Origin: JBDSGC01 sp046594105
GTDB taxonomy: Bacteria > Acidobacteriota > Thermoanaerobaculia > Gp7-AA8
DNA: 12,945 nucleotides
Assembly (NCBI GenBank): GCA_046594105.1
Contig: JBKJQB010000160.1
Location: 1-12,945, forward strand
Direction of reading: 5' to 3'
Shown here: positions 1-6,621 of the stretch, piece after piece
Numbering within the stretch: the first letter of the stretch is position 1
Layout of the letters: each line of letters begins with the position of its first letter
Position numbers and translations under genes: made by a program
The notes under the pieces: generated by a model
The model's input: the letters and a program-made list of their open reading frames with translations, nothing else
Database searches by the model: none
Told to the model about the DNA's origin: nothing

Positions 1-303
1 GCACTGGGCGTATTGCCCATCCTGGTCGCCGCGTTCTTCGTACCGGATGGGAGCCGCTTCTTTCTGGTGATGCTGGCGCTGGGCATTCTTCCCACCAACC
101 AGATTCACCAGTGGGCACACCACCCGGCCCCCCCGCCCTTCGCTCGGGTGCTTCAGCGTCTCGGACTGATCCTCCGTCCCGAGGAACATCTCCTGCATCA
201 CACCGCTCCGAACCGCTCCCACTTCTGCATCACCACGGGCTGGTGCAACGGATTCCTTGGACCCTTCCTGACGGCTGTGGAGAAACGGATTCGTCGGCAA
301 TAG
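1..303 (+). CDS. carF: CarF/PEDS1-type lipid desaturase (plasmanylethanolamine desaturase family), 3' end only
   Basis: The visible 100 C-terminal residues are open at the 5' edge of the window and end at TAG 301-303. They carry the hallmark histidine motifs of the lipid desaturase domain: NQIHQWAHHP, then EEHLLHHTAPNRSHFCITTG followed by WCNG. These match the C-terminal half of CarF of myxobacteria and human TMEM189/PEDS1. Family members are multi-pass, di-iron membrane enzymes that introduce the vinyl-ether double bond of plasmalogens; in Myxococcus the product is needed for light-induced carotenoid synthesis. The hydrophobic stretch before the motifs (about residues 4-15 and 21-32) fits the last membrane segments. 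The N-terminal half, with the other histidine boxes, lies outside the window. The downstream gene converges on it 24 nt away. Family assignment is firm; the exact substrate in this organism is inferred. Confidence 0.8.
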   Translation, partial: ALGVLPILVAAFFVPDGSRFFLVMLALGILPTNQIHQWAHHPAPPPFARVLQRLGLILRPEEHLLHHTAPNRSHFCITTGWCNGFLGPFLTAVEKRIRRQ

Positions 304-327
304 AAAGAGTCGGTGATCCGTGCTGGT

Positions 328-594
328 TCAGGAGACCGGTGTGGCCGGCCGGGTTCGCAGCAACCGCCACAGTCCCCAGGCGCTGATGATGGTCCACGAT
401 CCTTCCATCAGGATGAACCCGTACTGTCGGGCGTCGAGGGCGGCCACGAACAGACAGAACCCACCGATCAGATTGAGAGTCTGATACGTTCGCGTTTCGG
501 ATGAGAGCCGGCGAAATTGCAGCGCAGCAAACGCGATGAGAATCACGATCGCTCCAGCGAGCGACACCAATTGATAGACCATAGAATTCACCAT
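328..594 (-). CDS. Small three-helix membrane protein, CBU_0592-like
   Basis: An 88-residue protein with three hydrophobic segments at about residues 7-27, 37-55 and 59-79. The middle segment carries the pattern YQTLNLIGGFCLFVAAL, followed by a short loop and a third helix containing a Trp (EGSWTIISAWGLWRLL). This N-L-x-G and late-Trp layout resembles the small CBU_0592-like membrane domain found as a free-standing protein in many bacteria, whose function is unknown. The ATG at 592-594 gives the longest sensible product; a second in-frame ATG at 580-582 (MVYQ...) is also possible and has GGTG about 8 nt before it. The frame stays open far upstream, but that extension is antisense to the peptidase gene and is not membrane-like. 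It starts only 15 nt from the divergent peptidase gene. I would not assign a function beyond inner-membrane protein. Confidence 0.72.
   Translation of the reverse strand: MVNSMVYQLVSLAGAIVILIAFAALQFRRLSSETRTYQTLNLIGGFCLFVAALDARQYGFILMEGSWTIISAWGLWRLLRTRPATPVS
561..588 (+). promoter_or_regulatory. Candidate promoter for the M14 peptidase gene
   Basis: GCGACA at 561-566 (4 of 6 to TTGACA) lies 16 nt before TAGAAT at 583-588 (5 of 6 to TATAAT). A start of transcription near 595 would leave a short leader holding the GAGGTG ribosome site. The promoter sits inside the first codons of the divergent membrane-protein gene. This is consensus matching only. Confidence 0.35.
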
Positions 595-597
595 GAT

Positions 598-603
598 GAG
601 GTG
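598..603 (+). promoter_or_regulatory. Ribosome binding site that fixes the peptidase start
   Basis: GAGGTG ends 6 nt before ATG 610-612 and 9 nt before ATG 613-615. It supports a start at one of these two adjacent methionines, directly at the signal peptide, rather than at the in-frame start codon at 517, which would overlap the divergent gene and put a charged 31-residue tail before the signal peptide. Confidence 0.6.
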
Positions 604-609
604 CTCTGC

Positions 610-3162
610 ATGATGCGACGGCTCGCCGTCCTGTTCACAATGTTCCTGACCGCATCGATTGCCCTGGGGCAGGAGAATGCGATCCCTACGCCCGATGCGT
701 TTCTCGGGTACACGCTGGGCGACCGGTTTACCCCTTACGCGCGGATCCTGGACTACTACGACGAGCTGGCCCGGCGATCGGATCTGGTCACCGTGCAGCG
801 TTTCGGGGAGACCTACGAGCACCGGCCGCTGGTCCTGGTGGTGATCACCTCGAAGAAGAATCGGTCTGCTCTGGAAACCATTCGGAAGGACGTCGTGTCT
901 TTGAGCGATCCCGAGCACACCACGCCGGCCAGGGCACAGGAGATCGCCTCGGCGACGCCGGCCATCGCCTGGCTGGGCTTCGGCATCCATGGGAACGAGT
1001 CGTCGTCGGCAGAGGCGTCGATGCAGGTGGCCAGCGCGCTGGTGCGCGACCCCTCGTCCTCCACCATCCTCGAAAACCTGGTGGTGCTGATTGATCCGCT
1101 GCAGAATCCGGACGGCCGCGAACGCTACGTCCAATGGTTCACGCGCAGCAGCGGCGCGGTACGAAACTCCAACCCGGAGTCCTTCGAGCACAGCGAGCCG
1201 TGGCCGGGCGGGCGAACGAATCACTACATGATCGACATGAATCGCGACTGGGCCTGGACCTCCCAGCAGGAGTCGATCGCCCGGGTGGTCGAGTATCGGA
1301 AGTGGAACCCCCAGGTCTTCGTCGACTTCCACGAGATGGGCTACGGCTCGTCGTATTTCTTCCCGCCCGATTCGCATCCCATCAATGCCAATCTGCCGAA
1401 GGAAGTGGAAGGCTGGCTCGACAAGTTCGGGCGCGCCAATGCCGAGGCGTTTACCTCGCGAGGATGGCCATTTTTCGTGGCCGAGCGGTTCGATCTCTTC
1501 TATCCCGGCTACGGCGACTCCTGGCCGTCGCTCCACGGCGCGATTGGAATGACCTACGAAGTGGCGGGGGGAGGAAGAGCAGGTTCCTCAGTCCTTCGCG
1601 ACGACGGAGCGAACTTCACGCTGGCCGATCGCATCGCTCGTCATTTCACCACCGGGATGGCAACGCTGCGCACCGCTTCGGAGAACCGGCAAGGGCTGCT
1701 TCTCTACTCGTTCAACGCGCTGCACGGGCAGATGAGCGCGGCGCCGACGACGTACTTCATCCTGCCGGGATCCCCGAATTTCCGGCCGCTCGTAGTTATG
1801 CTCCAACGGCAGTCGATCCGGATCGATCGGCTGACGGCGCCGGCCACGCTGCACGCCACGCGACTGGATGCAGAGGGCGCAGAGTCGCGCATTGCCCCTC
1901 CCGGCACCGCGGTCATCTCCACCCGCCAGCCGCTGGGTGGACTGGTTCAGACGCTTCTGGAACGATCGCCTGCATTCACTAAGGGCTTCGTGGAGGAACA
2001 GCAGAAGAAGACGCATGCAGATGAGCCGGACGACTTCTACGATCTCACTTCCTGGTCGTTGCCTCTGGCCATGAACGTCGAGGCGTACGCGGCCAGCGCG
2101 GCGCCGGCGAATCTGAGCATCGAGCCATTCTCGGTCGCGACCGCCGCGCCCGTTCGGAAGGCGCGCTACGCCTATCTGGTCGATGGCCATGACGCCAATG
2201 TCTATCGCGTCGCCGGCCGTATGCTCCGTGACAGTGTGCGTTTCAGCGTCAGCGACGATTCCCTGGTTCTGGGAGATCGCACGTTTGCGCGAGGAACTTT
2301 GGTCATCCTCAAGGGTAACAACTCCGCGGAACTGGATGGGAAGCTGGAAAACCTCAGTCGCGACACGGGCGCGATGATTCTTCCCGTGGACTCCGGATGG
2401 ACCGGCACCGCCAGCTTCGGCTCGGAGAAAATTCATTTCGTAAAAACTCCGAAGATCGCGCTGGTCGGTGGCTCGGGAACAAGCTCCGGCTCCTTCGGCA
2501 TGCTCTGGCACACCCTGGACATCGACACGCCGATTCCGCACTCGAATCTCACGCTCGAGTCGCTCAAGAATGTGGATCTGTTGCATTACGACGTGCTGGT
2601 TCTCCCCGATGGCGACTATGAAGGACGGTTCGGAAAGAACGCCGATCGCCTCAAGGCGTGGTTGCGCAACGGAGGCACGCTGGTGGCCATCCGCGGAGCC
2701 AACGCGTTTCTGCGCGAGAAGGACACCGAAATCTCGAAGATCAAGCTCTGGGAGCCGCCGAAAAAGAAGGACGATGACAAGACGGTCACGCCGGAGCTGT
2801 ACAACGACTTCCGCGTTCCCGGCGCGACCTTCCGCACGGTGATGAACGAGCGGAGCTATCTGACGTTCGGGATTCCCCGCAGCCCCAACGTCCTGATCGA
2901 GGGCAGTCTCGCTCTTCTGCCGGTCAGTCACGCCGTGGACAATGTCGTCACCATCACGAAAGAGAAGCCGCTCATCGCCGGCGTGGCCTGGAACGAATCG
3001 GTGGACCGGCTGAAAGGCGCGGCGTACCTCGTCAGCGAGCCGTTCGGAAAGGGACAGGTCATCACCTTCGCCGACGAGCCGCACTTTCGTCTCTTCTGGC
3101 GCGGAACGTTGCCGTTGTTCCTGAACGCCGTTCTCTACTCGCCCTCTTTTCCACGAGACTGA
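610..3162 (+). CDS. Secreted M14-family zinc carboxypeptidase with C-terminal class I amidotransferase-like domain
   Basis: An 850-residue exported protein. Residues 1-20 are a signal peptide (MMRRLAVLFTMFLTASIALG, then QE), with probable cleavage after Gly20. The M14 metallopeptidase domain follows at about residues 40-340. HGNE at 127-130 gives the first zinc His and Glu, NPDG the loop after it, and NRD at 211-213 matches the Asn-Arg substrate-carboxylate motif. DFHEM has the third zinc ligand at His241, and TYEVAG at 315-320 has the catalytic Glu317. All catalytic residues are present, so it should be active on peptides in the periplasm or outside the cell. Residues about 610-850 look like a class I glutamine amidotransferase fold (VLVLPDGDYEG, NGGTLVAIRG), with no nucleophile Cys visible at the elbow, so probably a non-catalytic accessory domain. 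The next gene starts 16 nt downstream and is probably co-transcribed. The substrate is unknown. Confidence 0.88.
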   Translation: MMRRLAVLFTMFLTASIALGQENAIPTPDAFLGYTLGDRFTPYARILDYYDELARRSDLVTVQRFGETYEHRPLVLVVITSKKNRSALETIRKDVVSLSDPEHTTPARAQEIASATPAIAWLGFGIHGNESSSAEASMQVASALVRDPSSSTILENLVVLIDPLQNPDGRERYVQWFTRSSGAVRNSNPESFEHSEPWPGGRTNHYMIDMNRDWAWTSQQESIARVVEYRKWNPQVFVDFHEMGYGSSYFFPPDSHPINANLPKEVEGWLDKFGRANAEAFTSRGWPFFVAERFDLFYPGYGDSWPSLHGAIGMTYEVAGGGRAGSSVLRDDGANFTLADRIARHFTTGMATLRTASENRQGLLLYSFNALHGQMSAAPTTYFILPGSPNFRPLVVMLQRQSIRIDRLTAPATLHATRLDAEGAESRIAPPGTAVISTRQPLGGLVQTLLERSPAFTKGFVEEQQKKTHADEPDDFYDLTSWSLPLAMNVEAYAASAAPANLSIEPFSVATAAPVRKARYAYLVDGHDANVYRVAGRMLRDSVRFSVSDDSLVLGDRTFARGTLVILKGNNSAELDGKLENLSRDTGAMILPVDSGWTGTASFGSEKIHFVKTPKIALVGGSGTSSGSFGMLWHTLDIDTPIPHSNLTLESLKNVDLLHYDVLVLPDGDYEGRFGKNADRLKAWLRNGGTLVAIRGANAFLREKDTEISKIKLWEPPKKKDDDKTVTPELYNDFRVPGATFRTVMNERSYLTFGIPRSPNVLIEGSLALLPVSHAVDNVVTITKEKPLIAGVAWNESVDRLKGAAYLVSEPFGKGQVITFADEPHFRLFWRGTLPLFLNAVLYSPSFPRD

Positions 3163-3178
3163 CCGCCGCCGGGACATC

Positions 3179-3994
3179 ATGACGACCACACGGCCTCCCG
3201 CAGTCGCAGGCACGTTTTACGAAGCGTCCGCCGAGGGGCTGCGGCGTCAGGTGGAAGCGTGTTACGGCGAACGCGGGAAGGCCACGCGGCAGGCCTTCCT
3301 GGGCGCGGTGGTCCCGCACGCGGGGCTGATGTACAGCGGAACGGTGGCCGCGGCCTTTTACGCCGCCGCCGATCTTCCGAAGCGATTCATCATCCTCTGT
3401 CCGAACCACACCGGCGCCGGGCACTTCGCCGCAATCAACGCCCGCGGCCAATGGCGGACACCGCTGGGAAATGTTCCGATCGACGAAGCGCTGGCCTCCG
3501 CGTTGATGGCGCGTTGCCCACTGCTCTCGGAGGACACGGCCGCACACGCCCGCGAGCATTCGTTGGAGGTGCAACTCCCGTTTCTCCAGCGTGAGCTCGC
3601 TGAGTTCACCTTCGTCCCCATCTGCCTGGGGGCTCATCGCTACGACTACTGCGCGGAAATCGGAGGGGCCATCGCGGAGGTCATCCGCAGTCAGAGCGAC
3701 CGGATCGGAATCCTGGCCAGCTCCGACCTCAATCACTACGAGGATCAGGCCACCACGTTGCGCAAGGACAAGCTGGCCACCGATCGCGTGCTGGCACTGG
3801 ACCCGGCCGGTCTGTGGAGCACCGTGGAGGAGGCCGACATCTCGATGTGCGGGTTCATCCCCACCACAACGATGCTCATCGCCGCCAACCTGCTGGGGGC
3901 GAGCGGAGCGACGTTGCTGCAGCACGCCACCTCCGGCGATGTCAACGGCGACTACTCGCATGTCGTCGGATACGCCTCCATCCTGGTTCGGTGA
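3179..3994 (+). CDS. amrB: MEMO-family protein, AmmeMemoRadiSam system protein B
   Basis: A 271-residue protein that aligns along its full length with the MEMO family, a dioxygenase/nitrilase-like fold that binds iron or copper. Conserved blocks: PAVAGTFYEA (residues 7-16), PHAGLMYSG with His47, PNHTGAG with His77, EHSLEVQLPFLQ at 126-137, SSDLNHY with Asp183 and His186, and MCG with Cys224. His47, His77 and Cys224 correspond to the metal ligands His49, His81 and Cys244 of human MEMO1. In many prokaryotes this gene sits with an AMMECR1-domain gene and a radical SAM gene; neither partner is in this window. The start ATG has GGGA 4 nt upstream, a weak site, and the gene lies 16 nt after the peptidase gene, so translation may depend on the upstream gene. 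The biochemical role in bacteria is not settled. Confidence 0.88.
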   Translation: MTTTRPPAVAGTFYEASAEGLRRQVEACYGERGKATRQAFLGAVVPHAGLMYSGTVAAAFYAAADLPKRFIILCPNHTGAGHFAAINARGQWRTPLGNVPIDEALASALMARCPLLSEDTAAHAREHSLEVQLPFLQRELAEFTFVPICLGAHRYDYCAEIGGAIAEVIRSQSDRIGILASSDLNHYEDQATTLRKDKLATDRVLALDPAGLWSTVEEADISMCGFIPTTTMLIAANLLGASGATLLQHATSGDVNGDYSHVVGYASILVR

Positions 3995-4033
3995 GCTCAT
4001 TCCAGGCCACGCGCGCCGCGAGGCATCGAGCGA

Positions 4034-4039
4034 TAAGAT
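4034..4039 (+). promoter_or_regulatory. -10-like TAAGAT directly before glgA
   Basis: TAAGAT ends 6 nt before the GTG start of glgA, and no Shine-Dalgarno sequence is present. That spacing would put transcription initiation at or next to the start codon. No good -35 hexamer is seen. The same geometry occurs before merR and waaA. Confidence 0.35.
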
Positions 4040-4045
4040 CCTCCG

Positions 4046-5512
4046 GTGAAGATTCTGTTTGCCTCCGCCGAGGTTTCCCCGATCGCCAAGACCGGAGGGC
4101 TGGGCGACGTGTGCGGCTCCCTGCCCAGGGCGCTGGCAAAGCTCGGACATGAAGTGGCGGTGTTCATGCCGTACTACCGGCAGGCGCGGGACTGGTTTGC
4201 GTTACACGAAGTCCCGCTGGAGCAGGTCGTGCCTCCCACCGCCATCCGCTGGGGAAACTGGGTCGCCGAATCGACGGTCTTGCGGACTCGGTTGCCGGAA
4301 AGCGATGTGCCGCTGTATCTCATCGCCAACGACCACTTTTTCGATCGCGCGCAGATCTATTCGTTGAGAGCAGATGGTGTTGACGACGGAGCGGAGCGCT
4401 TCACGTTCTTCTGCCGGGCTGTGATCCATGCGGCCGAAGCCATCGGGTTCTCGCCGGACATCGTGCATGCGCACGACTGGCACACCGCGCTGCTGCCGGT
4501 CTATCTCCAGTCTGGATTGCGCGGCAGCGAGACCTTCCGCGGCGCGCGTTCGGTGTTCACCATTCACAACCTGAACTATCAGGGCATCGCGCCGGTCGCT
4601 GCATTTCCCGCGCTCGGGCTGCACAGCCGATATTTCGCTCCCGACGCCCTGGAACACTTCGGCGAGATCAACCTGATGAAGGGAGGGATCCTGTTCGCCG
4701 ATCAGGTGACCACCGTCTCGCCCACGTACGCCCGGGAGATCCAGACTCGGGAACATGGCGCCGGGCTCGATGGCCTGCTGCGAAGCCTTTCGTTCCGGCT
4801 TCACGGAGTGCTCAACGGGATCGACACCGAGGAGTGGGATCCGGCGAGCGACCCGCTGATCCCCGCTCATTTCGAGGCCGGACGCTTGAACGGCAAGGTT
4901 CTCTCCAAACGTGCGCTGCTGCGGGAAGCCGGGCTGCGGTATCAGGCCAAGACTCCGCTGCTGTCGTTCGTGTCCCGTCTGGTAGACCAGAAAGGGATCG
5001 ATCTGCTGCTTCCTGTTCTTGACGGGCTGCTCGGTGGCGGTGCTCAGGCGGTCATCCTCGGCAGCGGGGAATCGCGATACGAACGGGCGCTGCTGGAGGT
5101 TGCTTCCCGCAATCCGGCTGCCTGCAGGGTGTGGATCGGCTTCGACAACGCTCTGGCCCACCGGATCTACGCTGGATCTGACATTCTTCTGGTGCCGTCG
5201 CTGTACGAGCCGTGCGGGCTGAATCAGATGTATGCCTTGCGCTACGGAACTCTTCCGGTGGTCCGGATGACCGGCGGCCTTGCGGACACAGTGATCCCTT
5301 TTGATGGCACCAATCGCGAGAAGGCCAATGGCTTCGGCTTCCGCTTGCCGGTCGCGGAGCAGCTGCATTCAGCGACGTGGATCAGCATGCTCAACTACCG
5401 CGACCCGCCTCTTTGGAAGGAGTTGCAGAGCCACGCCATGGCCGCGGACTTCTCCTGGAACCGATCCGCAAACGAGTACGAGCGGATCTACCGAGGCGCC
5501 CACTGGTCATGA
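4046..5512 (+). CDS. glgA: Glycogen synthase, ADP-glucose type (GT5)
   Basis: A 488-residue protein, close to the usual bacterial GlgA length of about 475-490. It transfers glucose from ADP-glucose to the non-reducing end of alpha-1,4-glucan in the cytoplasm. Signature elements: KTGGLGDV at residues 15-22, whose Lys15 binds ADP-glucose; HAHDWHTALLPVYL; FTIHNLNYQG; SRLVDQKG with Arg311 and Lys316; and SLYEPCGLNQMYALRYG with Glu388. Arg311, Lys316 and Glu388 correspond to the catalytic R300, K305 and E377 of the E. coli enzyme. The start is GTG 4046-4048, because MKILFASAEVSPIAKTGGLG is the canonical N-terminus and nothing upstream in frame fits. No ribosome site precedes it; a TAAGAT hexamer lies 6 nt upstream. 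No other glycogen gene (glgC, glgB, glgP) is in the window, so glgA stands apart from its pathway partners. Confidence 0.95.
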   Translation: MKILFASAEVSPIAKTGGLGDVCGSLPRALAKLGHEVAVFMPYYRQARDWFALHEVPLEQVVPPTAIRWGNWVAESTVLRTRLPESDVPLYLIANDHFFDRAQIYSLRADGVDDGAERFTFFCRAVIHAAEAIGFSPDIVHAHDWHTALLPVYLQSGLRGSETFRGARSVFTIHNLNYQGIAPVAAFPALGLHSRYFAPDALEHFGEINLMKGGILFADQVTTVSPTYAREIQTREHGAGLDGLLRSLSFRLHGVLNGIDTEEWDPASDPLIPAHFEAGRLNGKVLSKRALLREAGLRYQAKTPLLSFVSRLVDQKGIDLLLPVLDGLLGGGAQAVILGSGESRYERALLEVASRNPAACRVWIGFDNALAHRIYAGSDILLVPSLYEPCGLNQMYALRYGTLPVVRMTGGLADTVIPFDGTNREKANGFGFRLPVAEQLHSATWISMLNYRDPPLWKELQSHAMAADFSWNRSANEYERIYRGAHWS

Positions 5513-5538
5513 TGTGCATGGCACCTCGAATGCAGAAT

Positions 5539-5551
5539 GGGGAGGAGGAGG
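5539..5551 (+). promoter_or_regulatory. Very strong Shine-Dalgarno for the 35-residue microprotein
   Basis: GGGGAGGAGGAGG offers overlapping GGAGG cores at 5 and 8 nt before ATG 5557-5559. It is the strongest ribosome site in the window and selects this ATG over the in-frame ATG at 5530-5532, which lies upstream of it. Confidence 0.75.
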
Positions 5552-5556
5552 ACGCC

Positions 5557-5664
5557 ATGATTGGAGTGCTGATCGTTGTCGCAGGCACGCTCCTGCTCAT
5601 CACCGCAGGCGGTCGCCGCCGTCCCGCAGCCCAGCCGGTGCGCGCCACGGATCGCCGTCGTTGA
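5557..5664 (+). CDS. 35-residue single-pass membrane microprotein, unrecognised
   Basis: A 35-codon reading frame between glgA and msrC. Residues 2-16 (IGVLIVVAGTLLLIT) form one hydrophobic helix; the remaining 19 residues are polar and strongly basic (GGRRRPAAQPVRATDRRR), which predicts an N-out/C-in membrane anchor by the positive-inside rule. Three things support it as a real gene: the outstanding Shine-Dalgarno at 5539-5551, the clean fit into a 148-nt gap with no other gene, and its TGA stop at 5662-5664 overlapping the TTG start of msrC as TTGA, the pattern of translational coupling. It is in a different frame from msrC, so it is not an in-frame extension of that enzyme. I know no family for it. 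It may be a true membrane microprotein or mainly a leader peptide that delivers ribosomes to msrC. Confidence 0.6.
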   Translation: MIGVLIVVAGTLLLITAGGRRRPAAQPVRATDRRR

Positions 5665-6122
5665 AATCCGAGGCATACGACGAGTGCTACGCAGCCATCG
5701 CGGCCGTCTGGCGTGACGAAGGGGGCAGGAGCCTCGACGACATCGCCCTGATGTCGACGATCAACTCGGTCCTCGCTCACCGCTTCTCCCATTTCTACTG
5801 GACAGGCTTCTATCGGGTCTGTGGCGACCGGCTGGTCGTAGGGCCCTACATCGGGACAGTGGGATGCCTGCAGATCGAGATCGGTCGCGGCGTGTGCGGC
5901 ACGGCAGCCGCGCGCAAGGAGACCATCATCGTCCCGGACGTTGAGGCCTTTCCCGGTCACATCGCATGCGATGCGCGGTCGAAGTCGGAGATCGTCGTTC
6001 CGGTGTTCGCCCCCGACGGGGAACTGGTTGCGGTTCTCGACGTGGATTCAGATCAGCCCGATGCGTTCGATGAAGAGGATCGGGTGGGCCTGGAGCGGAT
6101 CGCGGCGCTTTTCCAGCAGTAG
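5661..6122 (+). CDS. msrC: Free methionine-(R)-sulfoxide reductase (GAF domain, fRMsr)
   Basis: A 153-residue single GAF-domain protein that reduces free L-methionine-(R)-sulfoxide to methionine in the cytoplasm, using thioredoxin-type reductant. Family motifs: FYWTGFY at residues 45-51, GPYIGTVGCLQI at 61-72, GRGVCGTAA at 75-83, FPGHIACDARSKSEIVVPV at 97-115 and VLDVDS at 125-130. The three catalytic cysteines are Cys69, Cys79 and Cys103, with the same spacing (10 and 24 residues) as Cys84, Cys94 and Cys118 of E. coli MsrC. No ATG or GTG lies in frame at the N-terminus. TTG 5661-5663 fits the homologous N-terminus and overlaps the stop of the upstream microprotein as TTGA. Only a weak GGA precedes it at 9 nt, so translation probably depends on coupling. 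It converges on merR, whose stop is 35 nt away. Confidence 0.92.
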   Translation: MKSEAYDECYAAIAAVWRDEGGRSLDDIALMSTINSVLAHRFSHFYWTGFYRVCGDRLVVGPYIGTVGCLQIEIGRGVCGTAAARKETIIVPDVEAFPGHIACDARSKSEIVVPVFAPDGELVAVLDVDSDQPDAFDEEDRVGLERIAALFQQ

Positions 6123-6157
6123 GGCATCATCAGGTCGATGCAGCGCGCCGAGCCGCG

Positions 6158-6538
6158 TCAGCGGTCGAGCATTCTCAGGATCGACGAAAGCTCTTTCTTG
6201 ACGTCCGACAGAGCCTGCGTCACGTCGCCGCTCACGGGAGCGGGAGCAGAAGCGGCCGATGTCGTCGGGGCCATGACCTCAGGAATCGCGGGCTGGGACA
6301 GCTCGAGGTCGAGTTTCTTCTTCGCTCCAGCGATGGTGAAGCCCTCGGAGTAGAGGAGCTGCTTGATGCGCAGGATGACATCGATCTCCCGCCGGGTGTA
6401 CATCCGCTGGCCCCCGCCGCTCTTCGAAGGCGCGAGCGGAGGGAACTCGGTTTCCCAATAGCGCAGGACATAAGGCTGCACCTCGGCGAGTTTGCAGACC
6501 TCCCCGATCTTGTATTGCCGGTTGTCGTCGTCGGCCAT
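6158..6538 (-). CDS. MerR-family transcriptional regulator
   Basis: A 126-residue protein with an N-terminal MerR winged helix: YKIGEVCKLAEVQPYVLRYW at residues 9-28, then ETEFPPLAP, and the wing GGGQRMYTRREIDVILRIKQ. A short helix follows with LLYSEGFTIAGAKKKL. Residues about 83-104 are a Pro/Ala/Ser-rich linker, and the last 20 or so residues (DVTQALSDVKKELSSILRML) form a probable coiled coil for dimer formation. There is no metal-binding Cys cluster or ligand domain, so it belongs with the short, effector-less MerR proteins seen as core genes in several Gram-negative phyla. Targets are unknown. The ATG lacks a Shine-Dalgarno sequence; TATAAT lies 8 nt upstream, so its mRNA may be leaderless. 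It follows waaF on the same strand after 83 nt but appears to have its own promoter. Confidence 0.88.
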   Translation of the reverse strand: MADDDNRQYKIGEVCKLAEVQPYVLRYWETEFPPLAPSKSGGGQRMYTRREIDVILRIKQLLYSEGFTIAGAKKKLDLELSQPAIPEVMAPTTSAASAPAPVSGDVTQALSDVKKELSSILRMLDR

Positions 6539-6546
6539 CCGGTTCG

Positions 6547-6552
6547 ATTATA
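6547..6552 (-). promoter_or_regulatory. Consensus -10 TATAAT of merR
   Basis: On the minus strand a perfect TATAAT ends 8 nt before the merR ATG. The hexamer 17 nt further upstream is GCTGCG, not a -35 consensus; activator dependence or a -10-dominated promoter is possible. Initiation would fall at about 6540, essentially at the start codon. Confidence 0.55.
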
Positions 6553-6560
6553 GGCGGGTG

Positions 6561-6576
6561 CGCTGACCGCGCAGCG
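6561..6576. promoter_or_regulatory. Small dyad CGCTG-N6-CAGCG upstream of the merR -10
   Basis: A 5-bp perfect inverted repeat with a 6-bp centre lies 8 bp upstream of TATAAT, in the -35 area. MerR proteins bind dyads in promoter spacers, so an autoregulatory operator is conceivable, but a 5-bp arm in GC-rich DNA can arise by chance. Confidence 0.2.
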
Positions 6577-6621
6577 AATCCAACAGGGTAAGCAGGCTCG
6601 GAGGCGGGGTGGAGGTCGACG

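Larger units (their letters stand above)
6539..6621. other. 83-nt gap between waaF and merR
   Basis: It holds the merR -10 and the small dyad. No stem followed by a T-run is visible after the waaF stop on the minus strand, so I cannot place a terminator for the LPS operon here; read-through into merR is possible. Confidence 0.5.

Noticed and set aside
517..609. Upstream start at 517 for the M14 peptidase
   Set aside because: It would overlap the divergent membrane-protein gene and bury the signal peptide behind 31 charged residues; GAGGTG at 598-603 supports 610 or 613.
1588..3213. 541-codon minus-strand reading frame opposite the peptidase gene
   Set aside because: It is antisense to a clearly coding frame, rich in Arg/Gly/Val shadow composition, shows no recognisable domain, and is a by-product of GC-rich third positions.
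6123..6157. Bidirectional terminator between msrC and merR
   Set aside because: The 35-nt convergent gap is GC-rich, but I see no stem of useful length followed by a T-run on either strand.
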